Under the pieces are notes generated by a model. That model was not told the origin of the DNA. It saw nothing but the letters and a program-made list of their open reading frames with translations, and did not search any database. Shown piece by piece: positions 29,213 to 38,510 of a stretch of 64,000 nucleotides of DNA. Source of the DNA: Trebonia sp963759545 (GTDB lineage: Bacteria; Actinomycetota; Actinomycetes; Streptosporangiales; Streptosporangiaceae). Where the stretch lies: the NCBI GenBank assembly GCA_963759545.1, contig CAVXAB010000027.1, positions 1 through 64,000 of the forward strand, read 5' to 3'. How positions within the stretch are numbered: position 1 is the stretch's first letter; each line of letters opens with the position of its first letter. The translations under genes and the position numbers were made by a program.

Positions 29213-30500
29213 ATGGACAACACGGTGGATAGACAGGACACGGCACCCGCCAGGCGGCGGCGCCGCGTGCCGTGGTCGCCGCGTGCGTGGGGCGAGGCGG
29301 TCTACCTGGCCGCCGGAATCCCCGTGCAGATCGTCGCGGGGGCCATTTTCGCGGGCATGATCACTCTGGTCGATTGCGATACGGGGCCCGAAAACGCCCG
29401 CCTATCTCGTGTTTATCTGGCTAGCGGGCATCGCCCTGATCTTCCTGCTCACCCCCGTGCTCACCCGCGTGCACCGGCACCGGATGCGGACCACGGCCGG
29501 CATCGAGATCCCGCCACAACGGAAATGGCGGGACCTGATCGCCGCGCAAGGCATCGCGGAGCTGCTCCGCTCCGAGTCGACCAGGCGGCAGCTCTTGTAC
29601 CACCTGCTGATGGCCCCCGTACTCGCGGCGGCGGCGATCGTCGCTGTCGGGACGTGGGCTGTCAGCCTGGTGTGCACGGCCGGTTTTGCCGCCGCGTGGG
29701 CTCATAATTCGGTGAACAACCCTCCGCACCACCTCGCGCTGGATATCGGCTTGACGTTCGCCGGCGTCGTCGGGCTGTTCGTCGCCCCCTGGCTCACCGG
29801 CGGGGTCCGTGCGCTTGACTCCAGGGCCGCGCGGGCGCTGCTCGGGCCGAGCCGCGCGGACGAGCTTGAGCACCGGGTGGAACAGCTGACCGAGACCAGG
29901 GCGGGCGTCGTCGACGCCGCCGACGCCGAGCGGCGCCGCCTTGAGCGTGACCTGCACGACGGCACGCAGCAGCGGCTCGTGTCCCTCGCCATCAACCTCG
30001 GCATGGCGCGGGCACAGGCCGCCAGCGCCGAAGAGGCGAAGCTTGCGATCGCGGAGGCGCACGAAGAGGCCAAGGCCGCCCTCGCCGAGTTGCGCGACCT
30101 CATCCGCGGCCTGCACCCGGCGGTCCTCGAGGACCGGGGCCTTGACGCGGCCCTGTCGGGGATCGCCGCCCGGATGCCGATTCCTGTCCGGCTGACCGTG
30201 GACATGCCGCGCCGCCCGGCGCCGGTGATCGAGGCGGTCGCCTACTTCGTGGTGTCAGAAGGGCTCGCGAACATCGTCAAGCACTCTCAGGCCACCGAGG
30301 CCGCGATATTCGTCCAGCGGGCGGGCGACCGGCTGCACGTGATCGTCACGGACGACGGCGTGGGCGGTGCCGATCCCGCCAGGGGCACCGGCCTGGCCGG
30401 CCTGGCCAGGCGCGCCGCGTCCGTCGACGGCACCTTCGAAATCGACAGCCCGCCCAGCGGGCCGACCCTCCTCACCGTGGACCTGCCATGCAACCGATAA
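29213..30500 (+). CDS. Two-component sensor histidine kinase, NarL-partner type (one frame break)
   Basis: About 429 residues after repair near 29388. Four or so membrane segments (WGEAVYLAAGIPVQIVAGAI, YLVFIWLAGIALIFLLTPVL, LLMAPVLAAAAIVAVGTWAV, LDIGLTFAGVVGLFVAPWL) precede a HisKA_3 dimerisation domain with the phospho-accepting His in RRLERDLHDGTQQRLVSLA. A short HATPase_c follows: EGLANIVKHSQATEAAI and VTDDGVGGADPARGTGLAGL. ATG 29213 follows GGAGG closely. The stop overlaps the next gene by 13 bases. Confidence 0.92.
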
Positions 30501-31669
30501 CTGCCCCCGGTCGCCCGCAGGCGACCCGCGGCCGCTGGATCTGGGTACTCAGCGGCACGCTCACCATCGCCGCGATCGGCGCCTTCGGTAGCTGGGCCAT
30601 CGTCCGGGCCAGCAACTCGCCCGGCGGCCCTACCCCGATGAGCGCGGTTCCGACGCGGACCGTCATCGTGACGCGGCCGGTCACCGCGCTGAACGTGCAG
30701 AGCTACGGCGCGCCGATCAAGGTCACCACCGCTCCCGGCCCGGTCAGGATCGCCGAGTCGGTAACGTACGACTCCGGCGACGGCGGCCCGCCGACCGTGA
30801 CCGACACTGACTCCCGCGGCCTGCTCACGCTCGCGGCGCCGGCGTGCACGAACGCCAACTGCAGTGTCGGCTTCTCGGTGACCGTGCCGTCCGGCGTCAC
30901 GGTCACCGCCAACGCGTCCGGCGGCCCCGTGACGGTGGTCGGCACCGGGGCCGCGGACATCGACTCAGGCGGCGGGCCCGTGTACGCGGCCGGCATCGGC
31001 GGGCCGCTGACGGTGACCGCCGACGGCGGCGGGGTAACCGTGAACAACGCGGCCGACGCGGACCTGGACTCTGGCGGCGGGCCGGTGACCGCGACCGGCA
31101 TCACCGGCAAGCTCACCGTGCACGCCGAGGGCGGCGGGGTAACCGTCTCGCGCGCCCCGACGGCGGCCATCGATTCCGGCGGCGGGCCGGTATACGCGGC
31201 CGCCATCAGCGGGCCGCTGACGGTGAGCGCCGAGGGCGGCGGGGTGACCGCGACCGGGGCCGGGGCCACGCAGATCAATTCCGGCGGCGGCCCGGTCAGC
31301 GCGAGCACGATCCAAGGACCGCTCAGCGTAGCCGCCGAGGGCGGCGGGGTCGAGGCGAGTGGCGTCACCGGGGCGCTTAACGTCGACACCGGCGGCGGGC
31401 CGCTGTCCGCGGCCAGCCTCACCTCGCCCTCCGCGGTGGTCCGCGGCGAAGGCGGCGGCGTTTCACTCGGCTTCCTTACCGCGCCGGCGTCGGTGCGCGT
31501 CGACACCGGGGGCGGCGACGCGTCGCTGTCCGTGCCCGGCGGCCCGTACGCGGTTACCGCGGACACCGGCGGGTCGCAAGAGTCGGTGCTTATCGCCACC
31601 AGCCCGGGTGCCGCACGCTCGATCAGCGTCACCACCGAGGGCGGAAACCTGCAGATCGGCCCGGCGTAA
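30488..31669 (+). CDS. Membrane-anchored DUF4097-like repeat protein
   Basis: A 393-residue protein with one N-terminal anchor helix (WVLSGTLTIAAIGAFGSWAI) followed by an exported repeat domain. From about residue 140 a pattern near 20 residues long recurs: DSGGGPVYAAGIGGPLTVTA, GGGVTVNNAADADLDSGGGP and so on, at least nine times. This is the beta-solenoid pattern of DUF4097/putative auto-transporter adhesin head domains, often found with envelope-stress systems. The start overlaps the kinase stop, so the two are translationally coupled. The regular GGG turns predict a right-handed beta-helix. Confidence 0.82.
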   Translation: MQPITAPGRPQATRGRWIWVLSGTLTIAAIGAFGSWAIVRASNSPGGPTPMSAVPTRTVIVTRPVTALNVQSYGAPIKVTTAPGPVRIAESVTYDSGDGGPPTVTDTDSRGLLTLAAPACTNANCSVGFSVTVPSGVTVTANASGGPVTVVGTGAADIDSGGGPVYAAGIGGPLTVTADGGGVTVNNAADADLDSGGGPVTATGITGKLTVHAEGGGVTVSRAPTAAIDSGGGPVYAAAISGPLTVSAEGGGVTATGAGATQINSGGGPVSASTIQGPLSVAAEGGGVEASGVTGALNVDTGGGPLSAASLTSPSAVVRGEGGGVSLGFLTAPASVRVDTGGGDASLSVPGGPYAVTADTGGSQESVLIATSPGAARSISVTTEGGNLQIGPA

Positions 31670-31671
31670 CG

Positions 31672-31719
31672 ACGCCGCCCGCCGCGCGCTCCCGGCTGGG
31701 AGCACGCGGCGGGCGGCGT
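31672..31719. terminator. Strong hairpin terminator
   Basis: Two 22-base arms (ACGCCGCCCGCCGCG...), 21 of 22 paired, with a GGCT loop, starting 3 bases after the stop of the repeat-protein gene. Confidence 0.85.
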
Positions 31720-31754
31720 TGCCGGCCCCGTGGGTCACGGGCGGACGGCGTGAA

Positions 31755-31772
31755 ACACGAACCCGTTCTGGA
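31755..31772 (+). repeat. 18-base dispersed repeat, copy 2
   Basis: ACACGAACCCGTTCTGGA, identical to 7934-7951. Here it lies between convergent genes rather than before a start codon. Confidence 0.6.
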
Positions 31773-31807
31773 TCATTGATTGGTTCACGGCCGGCCCATG
31801 GCGACCG

Positions 31808-33005
31808 TTACCAGGCGACGAAGATCATGCCCCCGGTGCGCAGCACCGGGCCGGTGAGCGGCACCGGGGTGAGCGCGCCGGTCTTCATGCTGGTGCTTGC
31901 CAGGTAGTTAGCGGGGAAGCCGGGGGCAGGGCAGGTAGCCGGTGCGCTGTTCGAGCCGCAGGGCGTAGCCGACGAGTACATGGTCCCGACGGTGAACTTC
32001 CCTGACACCACGTCAACCGTGTCGTCCGTGCCGTCCGTGACGTAGAGCGCGCCGTGCCTGCTCGTCACCCAGGCGCTGTCGTCGACCGACGCGGGCAGGT
32101 GCAGCGCGGTCAGGTGCTGGTGCCGGCCGGTGACGTGGTCGAAGATCAGCTCCTGGTCGCCCTGGGAGTCGAGCATGAAGTCCCCGGCGTACTTCGGTGC
32201 GGCCCACGGCACGACCTCGCTGGAGTCGGGGTCGGTCAGGGCGAGGTTGACGGTCTTGCCCGCCTTGGCGCCGTTGGCCTGGAACGCCGGGGCCTCGTCG
32301 TCGTACAGCGGGCTGACGTGGGCGACCCTGGTCCCCTGGTCGAGCGTCACCACGTAGACCGCCGGGTACTTCGCGTTCGGCGATGGCGGCCCCGGTGGTG
32401 CCTGGCGCGGACGCGGAGATGAAGACCTGGCCCCGGTCGATCGAGATGGCGTCGGTGCCGCCGTTGTGCGGCAGCGGCTCGCTGTAGGCGTAGTGCGTGA
32501 CGGAGCCGCCGCTCGGCTTGATGGTGTAGAGGCTGGAGTGCAAATCCTCGTTCACGGTCGCGATGACCTCACCGGTCTCCGGGTCGGCGCTGAGCCCGTC
32601 GCACTTGCCGTGCAGGTCCCACTGCGCGACCTCATGGCCGGACAGCGTGAACTCGACGATCGTAGAGTCCAGGTTCCCGCTTGGTGAGGCCTGGCCCTGC
32701 GGGCCGACGCCGTTCTGGAAGGTGACGAAGATGTCCCGGCCCAGTTCGGCGACGTCGTCGGGGCTGGTGAGGGCCTCGGCGCGCGCGGCCCCCGTGCCGT
32801 TGGGTCGGAACGAGTGACGCAGCTGCTCGCCGTAGGCGACCCGCGTCACGTGGAGCGGGCGGGCCGCCGCGACGCTGGCCGCCGACGCTGCCTGCGCGCC
32901 GGCCGGAGCGGCGAGCCCGCCGGCCAGCGCCAGCGCGCCCGCGCCCGCCGCGGCGGCCGCGGCGACAAGCGTCCTGGCGTTGCGCTTGCTATGTGTGGTT
33001 TTCAC
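31808..33005 (-). CDS. Secreted beta-propeller-like protein (one frame break)
   Basis: About 398 residues after repair near 32380. A long Ala-rich signal peptide (NARTLVAAAAAAGAGALALA...AQA) is followed by strands with a propeller-like rhythm: SPDDVAELGRDIFVTFQNGV, GLSADPETGEVIATVNEDLH, GGTDAISIDRGQVFISASAP, GDFMLDSQGDQELIFDHVTG and HGALYVTDGTDDTVDVVSG. This resembles NHL/SMP30-like propellers without catalytic residues I can name. Two Cys (PCGSNSAPATC) near the C-terminus may form a disulfide. The start is GTG 33005. Confidence 0.72.
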
Positions 33006-33150
33006 AAGTGCACTATTACGCCGCTGCCTGACATCCGGCGCCTGGCGGCCCGACGGCCAGGTAAACGGCGAGCGTCTGGTAGCGGTCCAGACTCTGGTAA
33101 CGGTCTGAACTGTGTGCGTCTGGTTAAGGGATCTGTCGTGGCGGATGCCG

Positions 33151-34167
33151 CTAGCGGCGCGGGTCGATGTGGATCTTGGTTCCCGCGCCGGGATCGAGCT
33201 GGCCGGCGAGGGCCTCCGTGGCGCGGTCGAGGCCGACGACGACCTCGGCGAGCGGCCCTGGGCACACCCGGCCGTCGGCGTAGTGCTCGATCGCGGACGC
33301 CAGGCCGGCCGACGCCCCGAGGATGCCCACCGCCGTGATGTCGTTGAGCGCGACGTCGCGGCTGTCGATGAGGCTGGCACTGCCGGACAGGCCGATGTAC
33401 ACGATCCGGCCGGCGGGCTCGACGAACCGGAGGGCGAGCGCGGGGACCGCGTCGTCGCCCGTGCAGTCGATAACGGCGTCGTAGGTTCCCTGCGGCGGGT
33501 CCGCGGTCGTCCAGTAGTGCGCCGCGCCGAAGCTCTTCGCCAGTCCCTCGCGGGCGCAGTCGAGGCCGAGCACGTCGACGTCCGCGCCGGCGGCACGCGC
33601 GAACGCCGCCGCGAGCAATCCGATGCTGCCAGGGCCCCAGACGAGTACGTTCCTGCCAGGTCCCGCCTGAGCGGCCAGCACCGCGCGCAGCGCGTTGCCG
33701 CCCGGCTCCACGAGGGCCCCGGCGCGGTCGTCCACCGAACCGGGGAGGCGGTAGAGGCTGCCAACGGGAACGACGAGCTTCTCGGCGAGGGCACCCGGCC
33801 AGCCGGTGATGCCGATCTCGCTCCGGTCGGCGCACACGTGATGACGCCCGGACGCGCAGCGGCGGCAGCGACCGCAGCCGAGCATGGTGTCGCCGGTGAC
33901 GCGCGCGCCGATCCAGCGCTCGTCGGCCTCCGCCCCGACGGCGGACACGGTGCCGCACCACTCGTGGCCTGGGCACAGCGGGAAGCGGGACTTCCCCTGC
34001 TCGAAATACGGCAGTTCCCTGGTGAAAAGCTCGACATCGGTGCCGCAGATGCCCACCCGGTGCACATCGACCACCACCTGGCTGGGGCCGGGAACCGGCA
34101 CGGGGACGCGCTGAACGCTGGCCGACTTGGTGCCGTCGATAATCAGGGCGCGCATCAGGCTGGCCAT
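33151..34167 (-). CDS. Zinc-dependent medium-chain alcohol/polyol dehydrogenase
   Basis: A 338-residue MDR-family dehydrogenase. The catalytic zinc ligand Cys41 is in GICGTDVEL, with His/Glu in CPGHEWCG. Structural zinc cysteines are in GCGRCRRCASGRHHVCADR. A Rossmann motif (VLVWGPGSIGLLAAAFARAA) and an Asp-led LGLDCAREG for NAD are present. It resembles threonine/sorbitol-type dehydrogenases and glucose dehydrogenase relatives; the substrate is unknown. ATG 34167 is preceded by GGAGGGG at a good distance. It stands alone between a secreted-protein gene and a divergent DUF5685 gene. Confidence 0.9.
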   Translation of the reverse strand: MASLMRALIIDGTKSASVQRVPVPVPGPSQVVVDVHRVGICGTDVELFTRELPYFEQGKSRFPLCPGHEWCGTVSAVGAEADERWIGARVTGDTMLGCGRCRRCASGRHHVCADRSEIGITGWPGALAEKLVVPVGSLYRLPGSVDDRAGALVEPGGNALRAVLAAQAGPGRNVLVWGPGSIGLLAAAFARAAGADVDVLGLDCAREGLAKSFGAAHYWTTADPPQGTYDAVIDCTGDDAVPALALRFVEPAGRIVYIGLSGSASLIDSRDVALNDITAVGILGASAGLASAIEHYADGRVCPGPLAEVVVGLDRATEALAGQLDPGAGTKIHIDPRR

Positions 34168-34437
34168 CGCGGCCCCTCCATCATCCGGTTGTCGTTCCCG
34201 TCGCGTTCAGGATAGTTGTCTGACGGTCGCGGCGGCAGTCCGTGCGCGGCGGCAGTCCGTGCGCGGCGGCCCCGGGTCCGCGCGTTCGAACATTCACCAT
34301 CACGCCGTGGCGGGGTCGGGCGTGCCCCGCTAATGTCTGCGTAAGTCCTTAAGAAGTCGCCTCAGGTTGCGACCGTGGTCGTCCCTGGCGCGGGTACGGC
34401 AGCGCGGTGCGGGCCGCGCGGTGGGAGGCCTGAGGCA
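34168..34437. promoter_or_regulatory. Divergent promoter region with short direct repeats
   Basis: Two adjacent copies of GGCGGCAGTCCGTGCGC lie near 34230-34265. No gene seen. It serves the dehydrogenase (minus) and the DUF5685 gene (plus). Confidence 0.4.
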
Positions 34438-35540
34438 GTGTTCGGGATCATTCGGCCGTGCCGGCACCGGCTTGGCGGGGAGCTTGGGGCCGCGTGGCAG
34501 GCGCACCTGTGCGGCATGTGCCTGTCGCTGCGCGACGACCACGGGCAGGCCGCGCGGCTGGCGACCAACTACGACGGGCTGGTGATCTCGGTGCTCGCCG
34601 AGGCACAGGCGGACGGCGCGCCCGGGCGGCGCACGGCCGGGCGGTGCGCCCTGCGCCGGATGCGGAAGCTCGACGTGGCCATCGGTGACTGCGCCCGGCT
34701 GGCCGCGACCGTGTCGCTGGTCCTCGCGGCGGCGAAGATCCGCGATCACGCTGACGACGGCGACGGCGCGTTCGGCCGGCCGGGGGTGCGCGGCGCGGCG
34801 ACCGCGCTCGCGGCCCGGTGGGCGGCGGCGAGCACCAGGACCGGCCGGGAGCTCGGCTTCGAGGTCGGCGTGCTGACCGAGGCGATCGGCCGCCAGACGG
34901 CCATCGAGGCGGCCGCGGGGCTCGGCACTTCCCTGCTGACGGTCACCGAGCCGACCGAGACCGCCACCGCCGCGGCGTTCGCGCACACGGCGCTGCTCGC
35001 CGGGAAGCCCGCCAACCAGGCGGCCCTCAGCGAGGCGGGCCTGCTCTTCGGCCGGATCGCCCACCTGGTCGACGCGGTCGAGGACCTCACCGCGGACCAG
35101 GCGAGCGGCGCGTGGAACCCGCTGCTCGCCTGTGGCGCGGACCTCACCGAGGCCCGCCGCCTGTGCGACGACGCGCTCCTCGGCATCAAGCTGGCGCTCA
35201 ACGAGGCCGAGTTCACTGACGGCCGCCTCGTGCACGCCCTGCTCGTCCACGAGCTCGCCCGCTCGGTCCATCGCGTGTTCGCCCGCGCCACCGCCCCCGC
35301 CGGGCCGAACGCGCTCGGCGCACCTTCTCTTGCGGGCGCCGCCAGCTCACCGCTTGGCTGCGGCCTTCCGGCGGCGGCGGCCTGTCCGGCCTGTCCGGCC
35401 TGCTCACGATCCGCCGCAGGCCCGGCTGCTGCGAGAACTGCTGCTGCGACTGCGGCGAGGACTGCTGCTGCGAGTGCAGTTGCGACTGCTGCGGCGACGC
35501 GTGCTGCGACGCCTGCTGCGGCAGCTGCGACTGCAGCTGA
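34438..35540 (+). CDS. DUF5685 family protein with Cys-rich tail (frame break)
   Basis: GTG start, FGIIRPCRHRLGGELGAAWQ then HLCGMCLSLRDDHGQAARLA and NYDGLVISVLAEAQ, typical of actinomycete DUF5685. The middle is helical (ARRLCDDALLGIKLALNEAE). The naive frame runs on in an Ala/Thr-rich sequence to 35652. A different frame, entered between about 35300 and 35390, gives GGGGLSGLSGLLTIRRRPG followed by 18 Cys in 36 residues (CCENCCCDCGEDCCCECS...), ending TGA 35540. That Cys-rich tail is what I recall for this family, so a frame break is inferred. It probably binds metal; function unknown. Confidence 0.8.
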
Positions 35541-35586
35541 TGACGTCCGGCGGCAGGACCGGCCGCCCGTGGTCCCGGCCGCGGCG

Positions 35587-36660
35587 TTAGGCGGTCGGGC
35601 GGAGCCGTTCCGCTTCATCGCGGATGCGGGCGGACAGGGCGCGCTTGCCTGAGTCGTCAAGCCAGGTGGCCTCGACGCCGTCCAGGGCGAGGTCGACCAT
35701 CTGGTCCCATGACCAGTTCCAGGCTTCCGCGCAGGTGGCGTACTCGCGGGCCAGGTCCAGGTCGGTGAGGGCGGGGTCGTCGGTGTTGACCGTGACAAGG
35801 ACGCCCGCCTCGCGCAGCGCGGGCAGCGGGTGGCGGCCGACCGTGCTGTAGGCGTTGGCGATGACCACGTTCGAGGTCGGGCACATCGTCAGCGGGATGC
35901 GGCGCTCCGCGAAGAACCTGACCAGGTCCGGGTCATCGATCAGGGACAGGCCGTGGTCGATCCGCTCCGCGCCGAGGCCAATGGCCACCACGCCGACCGC
36001 GGCCGCCGGGGAGTTCTCGCCCTGGTGGCCGGTCCTGCGCAGGCCCGCGGCGGCCGCCTCCCGGTAGGCGGGCGCGAACGACAGCGGGTCCACGTTGAGC
36101 TCGGTGGAGTCCATGCCGATGCCGATGACCCGGTCGGTGCCCGGCGCGCCCGACCGTCGCAGCTCGATCAGCTCGGTCATCAGCTGGAGTCCCGCCTCGC
36201 CGCCGTAGGCCTTGTCCATGTCGACGATCACCCGGGTCTGGCAGCCCGTCTCGGCGTCGCCGGCCGCCAGGCCGGCGGACAGGCCCTCAAGCACCGATCC
36301 GAGGGTCTGCCCCGCGGCCAGGTGCCTGGCCGGGGTGACGAAGACCTCCGCGTAGACCCGGCCGGCGGCGGCGCCGTCGAGGACCGACTCGTAGCCCAGC
36401 CGTTCCCAGTCCGACCGGTCGTGCAGCGTCGACTGGACGAGCCAGAAGACGTCGAGGAACTCATCGAGCGACCCGTAGCGGTACAGGTCACGGACGTCGC
36501 CAGCCGGCAGTGGCACACCGTTCTTGCTGGCCAGCTCGACGACGGTCTGCGGCCGCATCGTGCCCTCGACGTGGCAGTGCAGTTCCACCTTGGGCAGCGC
36601 CCGGAGTGCTTCACGGAAGGACGCGTCAACCGACTCAGTCACGGCAGTCATAGTAGCCAT
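35587..36660 (-). CDS. add: Adenosine deaminase
   Basis: A 357-residue TIM-barrel deaminase converting adenosine (or a related purine) to inosine. Zinc and catalytic signatures are LHCHVEGTM (His28, His30), RRTGHQGENSP (His and the proton-relay Glu), RIDHGLSLI and VNTDDPALTDLDL. Length and motif order match bacterial Add. Together with the amidohydrolase at 38511 it would feed purine salvage or breakdown. It is divergent from the MFS gene across 230 bases. Confidence 0.92.
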   Translation of the reverse strand: MATMTAVTESVDASFREALRALPKVELHCHVEGTMRPQTVVELASKNGVPLPAGDVRDLYRYGSLDEFLDVFWLVQSTLHDRSDWERLGYESVLDGAAAGRVYAEVFVTPARHLAAGQTLGSVLEGLSAGLAAGDAETGCQTRVIVDMDKAYGGEAGLQLMTELIELRRSGAPGTDRVIGIGMDSTELNVDPLSFAPAYREAAAAGLRRTGHQGENSPAAAVGVVAIGLGAERIDHGLSLIDDPDLVRFFAERRIPLTMCPTSNVVIANAYSTVGRHPLPALREAGVLVTVNTDDPALTDLDLAREYATCAEAWNWSWDQMVDLALDGVEATWLDDSGKRALSARIRDEAERLRPTA

Positions 36661-36891
36661 GCCGCGGCCGTCGCGCGTCCTCGCGGCGTGGGCGTGGCGC
36701 GCCTCCCTGGCGAGGGCTTGTCGCGCGCGACATGTTATGCCAATTTCGTAGCGAAGCGGTCACTACCTGTTATCGTTGCTTACGCCCCCCACAGTCCTGG
36801 TGAGGTCGGCCTGCGCTTCGTCAGGCGTGGCCGGCGAGCGAGCGCTGACATCGGCCCAGGGGTTTGACCGACAAGCGTGGAGAAGATCGCA
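36661..36891. promoter_or_regulatory. Divergent promoter region of add and the MFS gene
   Basis: No gene seen. It includes a locally AT-richer segment at 36725-36780 (GACATGTTATGCCAATTTCG), the likely promoter area. GGAGAAG at 36878-36884 is the ribosome site of the MFS gene. Confidence 0.35.
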
Positions 36892-38370
36892 ATGAACGCG
36901 CCAGGGTTCGCCCGGCCGCAGGCCGTCGCGGCGCCGATCGCCGAAGAGCTTGAGCCGTCCGCCGACGCGCCGCGTCCACGCGGCGGGCGGCGCACGGCGC
37001 ACGGCAGGCTCGCGGCCGGGTTCCTCACCGCCGGCCTGCTGCTCATCGCCCTGAACCTGCGCATCGGCGTCGCATCGGTTGGCCCGGTCCTGACCAGCAT
37101 CCGCGACGATCTTGGCCTTTCCGCGACCGTGGCGAGCCTGCTTACGACCATCCCGGTCGTCGCCTTCGGCGCCTTCGCGTTCCTCGCGCCCTGGCTGACC
37201 AGGCGGCTCGGCATGCACCAACTCGTCGGCCTCGCCATGGCCGCTCTCGCCGTCGGCATCGGGCTGCGCCGCCAGCCGAGCCTGGCGAGCCTGTTCGCGG
37301 GCACGGTCATCGTCGGCGCTTCGATCGCGATCGCCAACGTCGTGCTGCCCGCCGTGATCAAGCAGGACTTCCCCGAGCGTGTCGGCCCCTGGATGAGCGT
37401 CTACTCGACGGCCCTGTTCCTGAGCGCCGCCATCGCCGACGGGCTGACCGTGCCGCTGATGCCGCTCGTCGGCGGCCACTGGCGCCCCGCCCTCGCGCTG
37501 TGGACGGTCCCGGCGGTCGCCGCCTGCCTGGTCTGGCTGCCACAGTTCTTCCGCGTCCCCGGCCGGGCCGGCCCTCCGCGTGAAGCCGCCGGCCCGCCCG
37601 CCGCACCAGGACAGCCGTCGTTCCGCGCCATCCTCGCCGACCCCGTCGCGATCGCCGTGACCGCGTTCATGGGCCTGCAGTGCACGGGCTACTACGTGAC
37701 CCTGACGTGGCTGCCTACCCTGCTGCAGGACCACGGCATGAACCCGCACAGCGCCGGCTGGATGCTGTCTTACTCGGCCTTCCCCGGCATCGCGGCCGCC
37801 CTGGTGAGCCCGGCCATCGCCAGGCGGATCCGGCCAACCTGGGTCCCGATCGTGGTCTCCGTGCTCTGCTACGGTGTCGCCTACGCCGGCCTTGCGGTCG
37901 CGCCGGTCCACGCGGCCTACCTGTGGATGACCCTCCTTGGACTCGGGCAGGGCGCCTCGATCAGCCTCTCGCTGAGCTACATCGCCTGGCGTTCGCCCGA
38001 CGCCGGGCACACGGCGCAGGTCTCGACGATGGCCCAGGGTTTCGGCTACCTGCTGGCCAGTCTCGGCCCCATCGCGATCGGGGCGATCCACGCCGCCAGC
38101 GGGAGCTGGACAGTACCGATCATCGTCCTCGCCGCCCTGCTCGTGCCGCAACTGATCGCCGGCGTCCTCGCCAGTCGCGAACGCCAGGTACTCGCACCGC
38201 AGGAGGACACCTCGTCCCAGCCGGTGCGCGCTGAGCCGACGAGAACCGATGAGGTAAGCAGGCCCCCTTGGGAGGACGCATACGACTGGTTCACCCCAGC
38301 GCGCGCCACGGCACTACCGGAGCGCCCCCAGCGGGGCTGGCCGCCGGCCGAAAGGGAACGGCCCGGCTAG
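36892..38370 (+). CDS. MFS transporter, CynX/NimT family
   Basis: A 492-residue, twelve-helix major facilitator. The first helix is LAAGFLTAGLLLIALNLRIG, then SVGPVLTSIRDDLGLSATVA and PVVAFGAFAFLAPWLTRRLG. Later helices include IAVTAFMGLQCTGYYVTLTW. The RxGVASVGPVL pattern and TSIRDDLGLS match CynX/NimT (cyanate / 2-nitroimidazole) exporters and uptake proteins. The substrate is not determinable. GTG 36877 is in frame, but its bases form part of the ribosome site for ATG 36892, which is preferred. About 50 extra polar residues follow the last helix. Confidence 0.9.
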   Translation: MNAPGFARPQAVAAPIAEELEPSADAPRPRGGRRTAHGRLAAGFLTAGLLLIALNLRIGVASVGPVLTSIRDDLGLSATVASLLTTIPVVAFGAFAFLAPWLTRRLGMHQLVGLAMAALAVGIGLRRQPSLASLFAGTVIVGASIAIANVVLPAVIKQDFPERVGPWMSVYSTALFLSAAIADGLTVPLMPLVGGHWRPALALWTVPAVAACLVWLPQFFRVPGRAGPPREAAGPPAAPGQPSFRAILADPVAIAVTAFMGLQCTGYYVTLTWLPTLLQDHGMNPHSAGWMLSYSAFPGIAAALVSPAIARRIRPTWVPIVVSVLCYGVAYAGLAVAPVHAAYLWMTLLGLGQGASISLSLSYIAWRSPDAGHTAQVSTMAQGFGYLLASLGPIAIGAIHAASGSWTVPIIVLAALLVPQLIAGVLASRERQVLAPQEDTSSQPVRAEPTRTDEVSRPPWEDAYDWFTPARATALPERPQRGWPPAERERPG

Positions 38371-38510
38371 CGCGGCGGCAGCCACATCCGTCGCGAGTGA
38401 GGAAACGCGCCTGTGACGCCGGCCGGCCCGGACGAGGCTATGGTGCGGTGGAGCGGGTAGCACGCATCCGTTCGGCTGAGCGATTTCGACCTTGACCTTG
38501 GGGGCGCTTG

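Noticed and set aside
31803..33102. GACCGTTACCAG and its reverse complement near both ends of the propeller gene
   Set aside because: One copy lies within coding sequence at the stop codon. A 12-base match in two places is weak.
36763..38151. 462-codon minus-strand frame opposite the MFS gene
   Set aside because: Charged low-complexity sequence with no helices or motifs; the transporter frame is clear.
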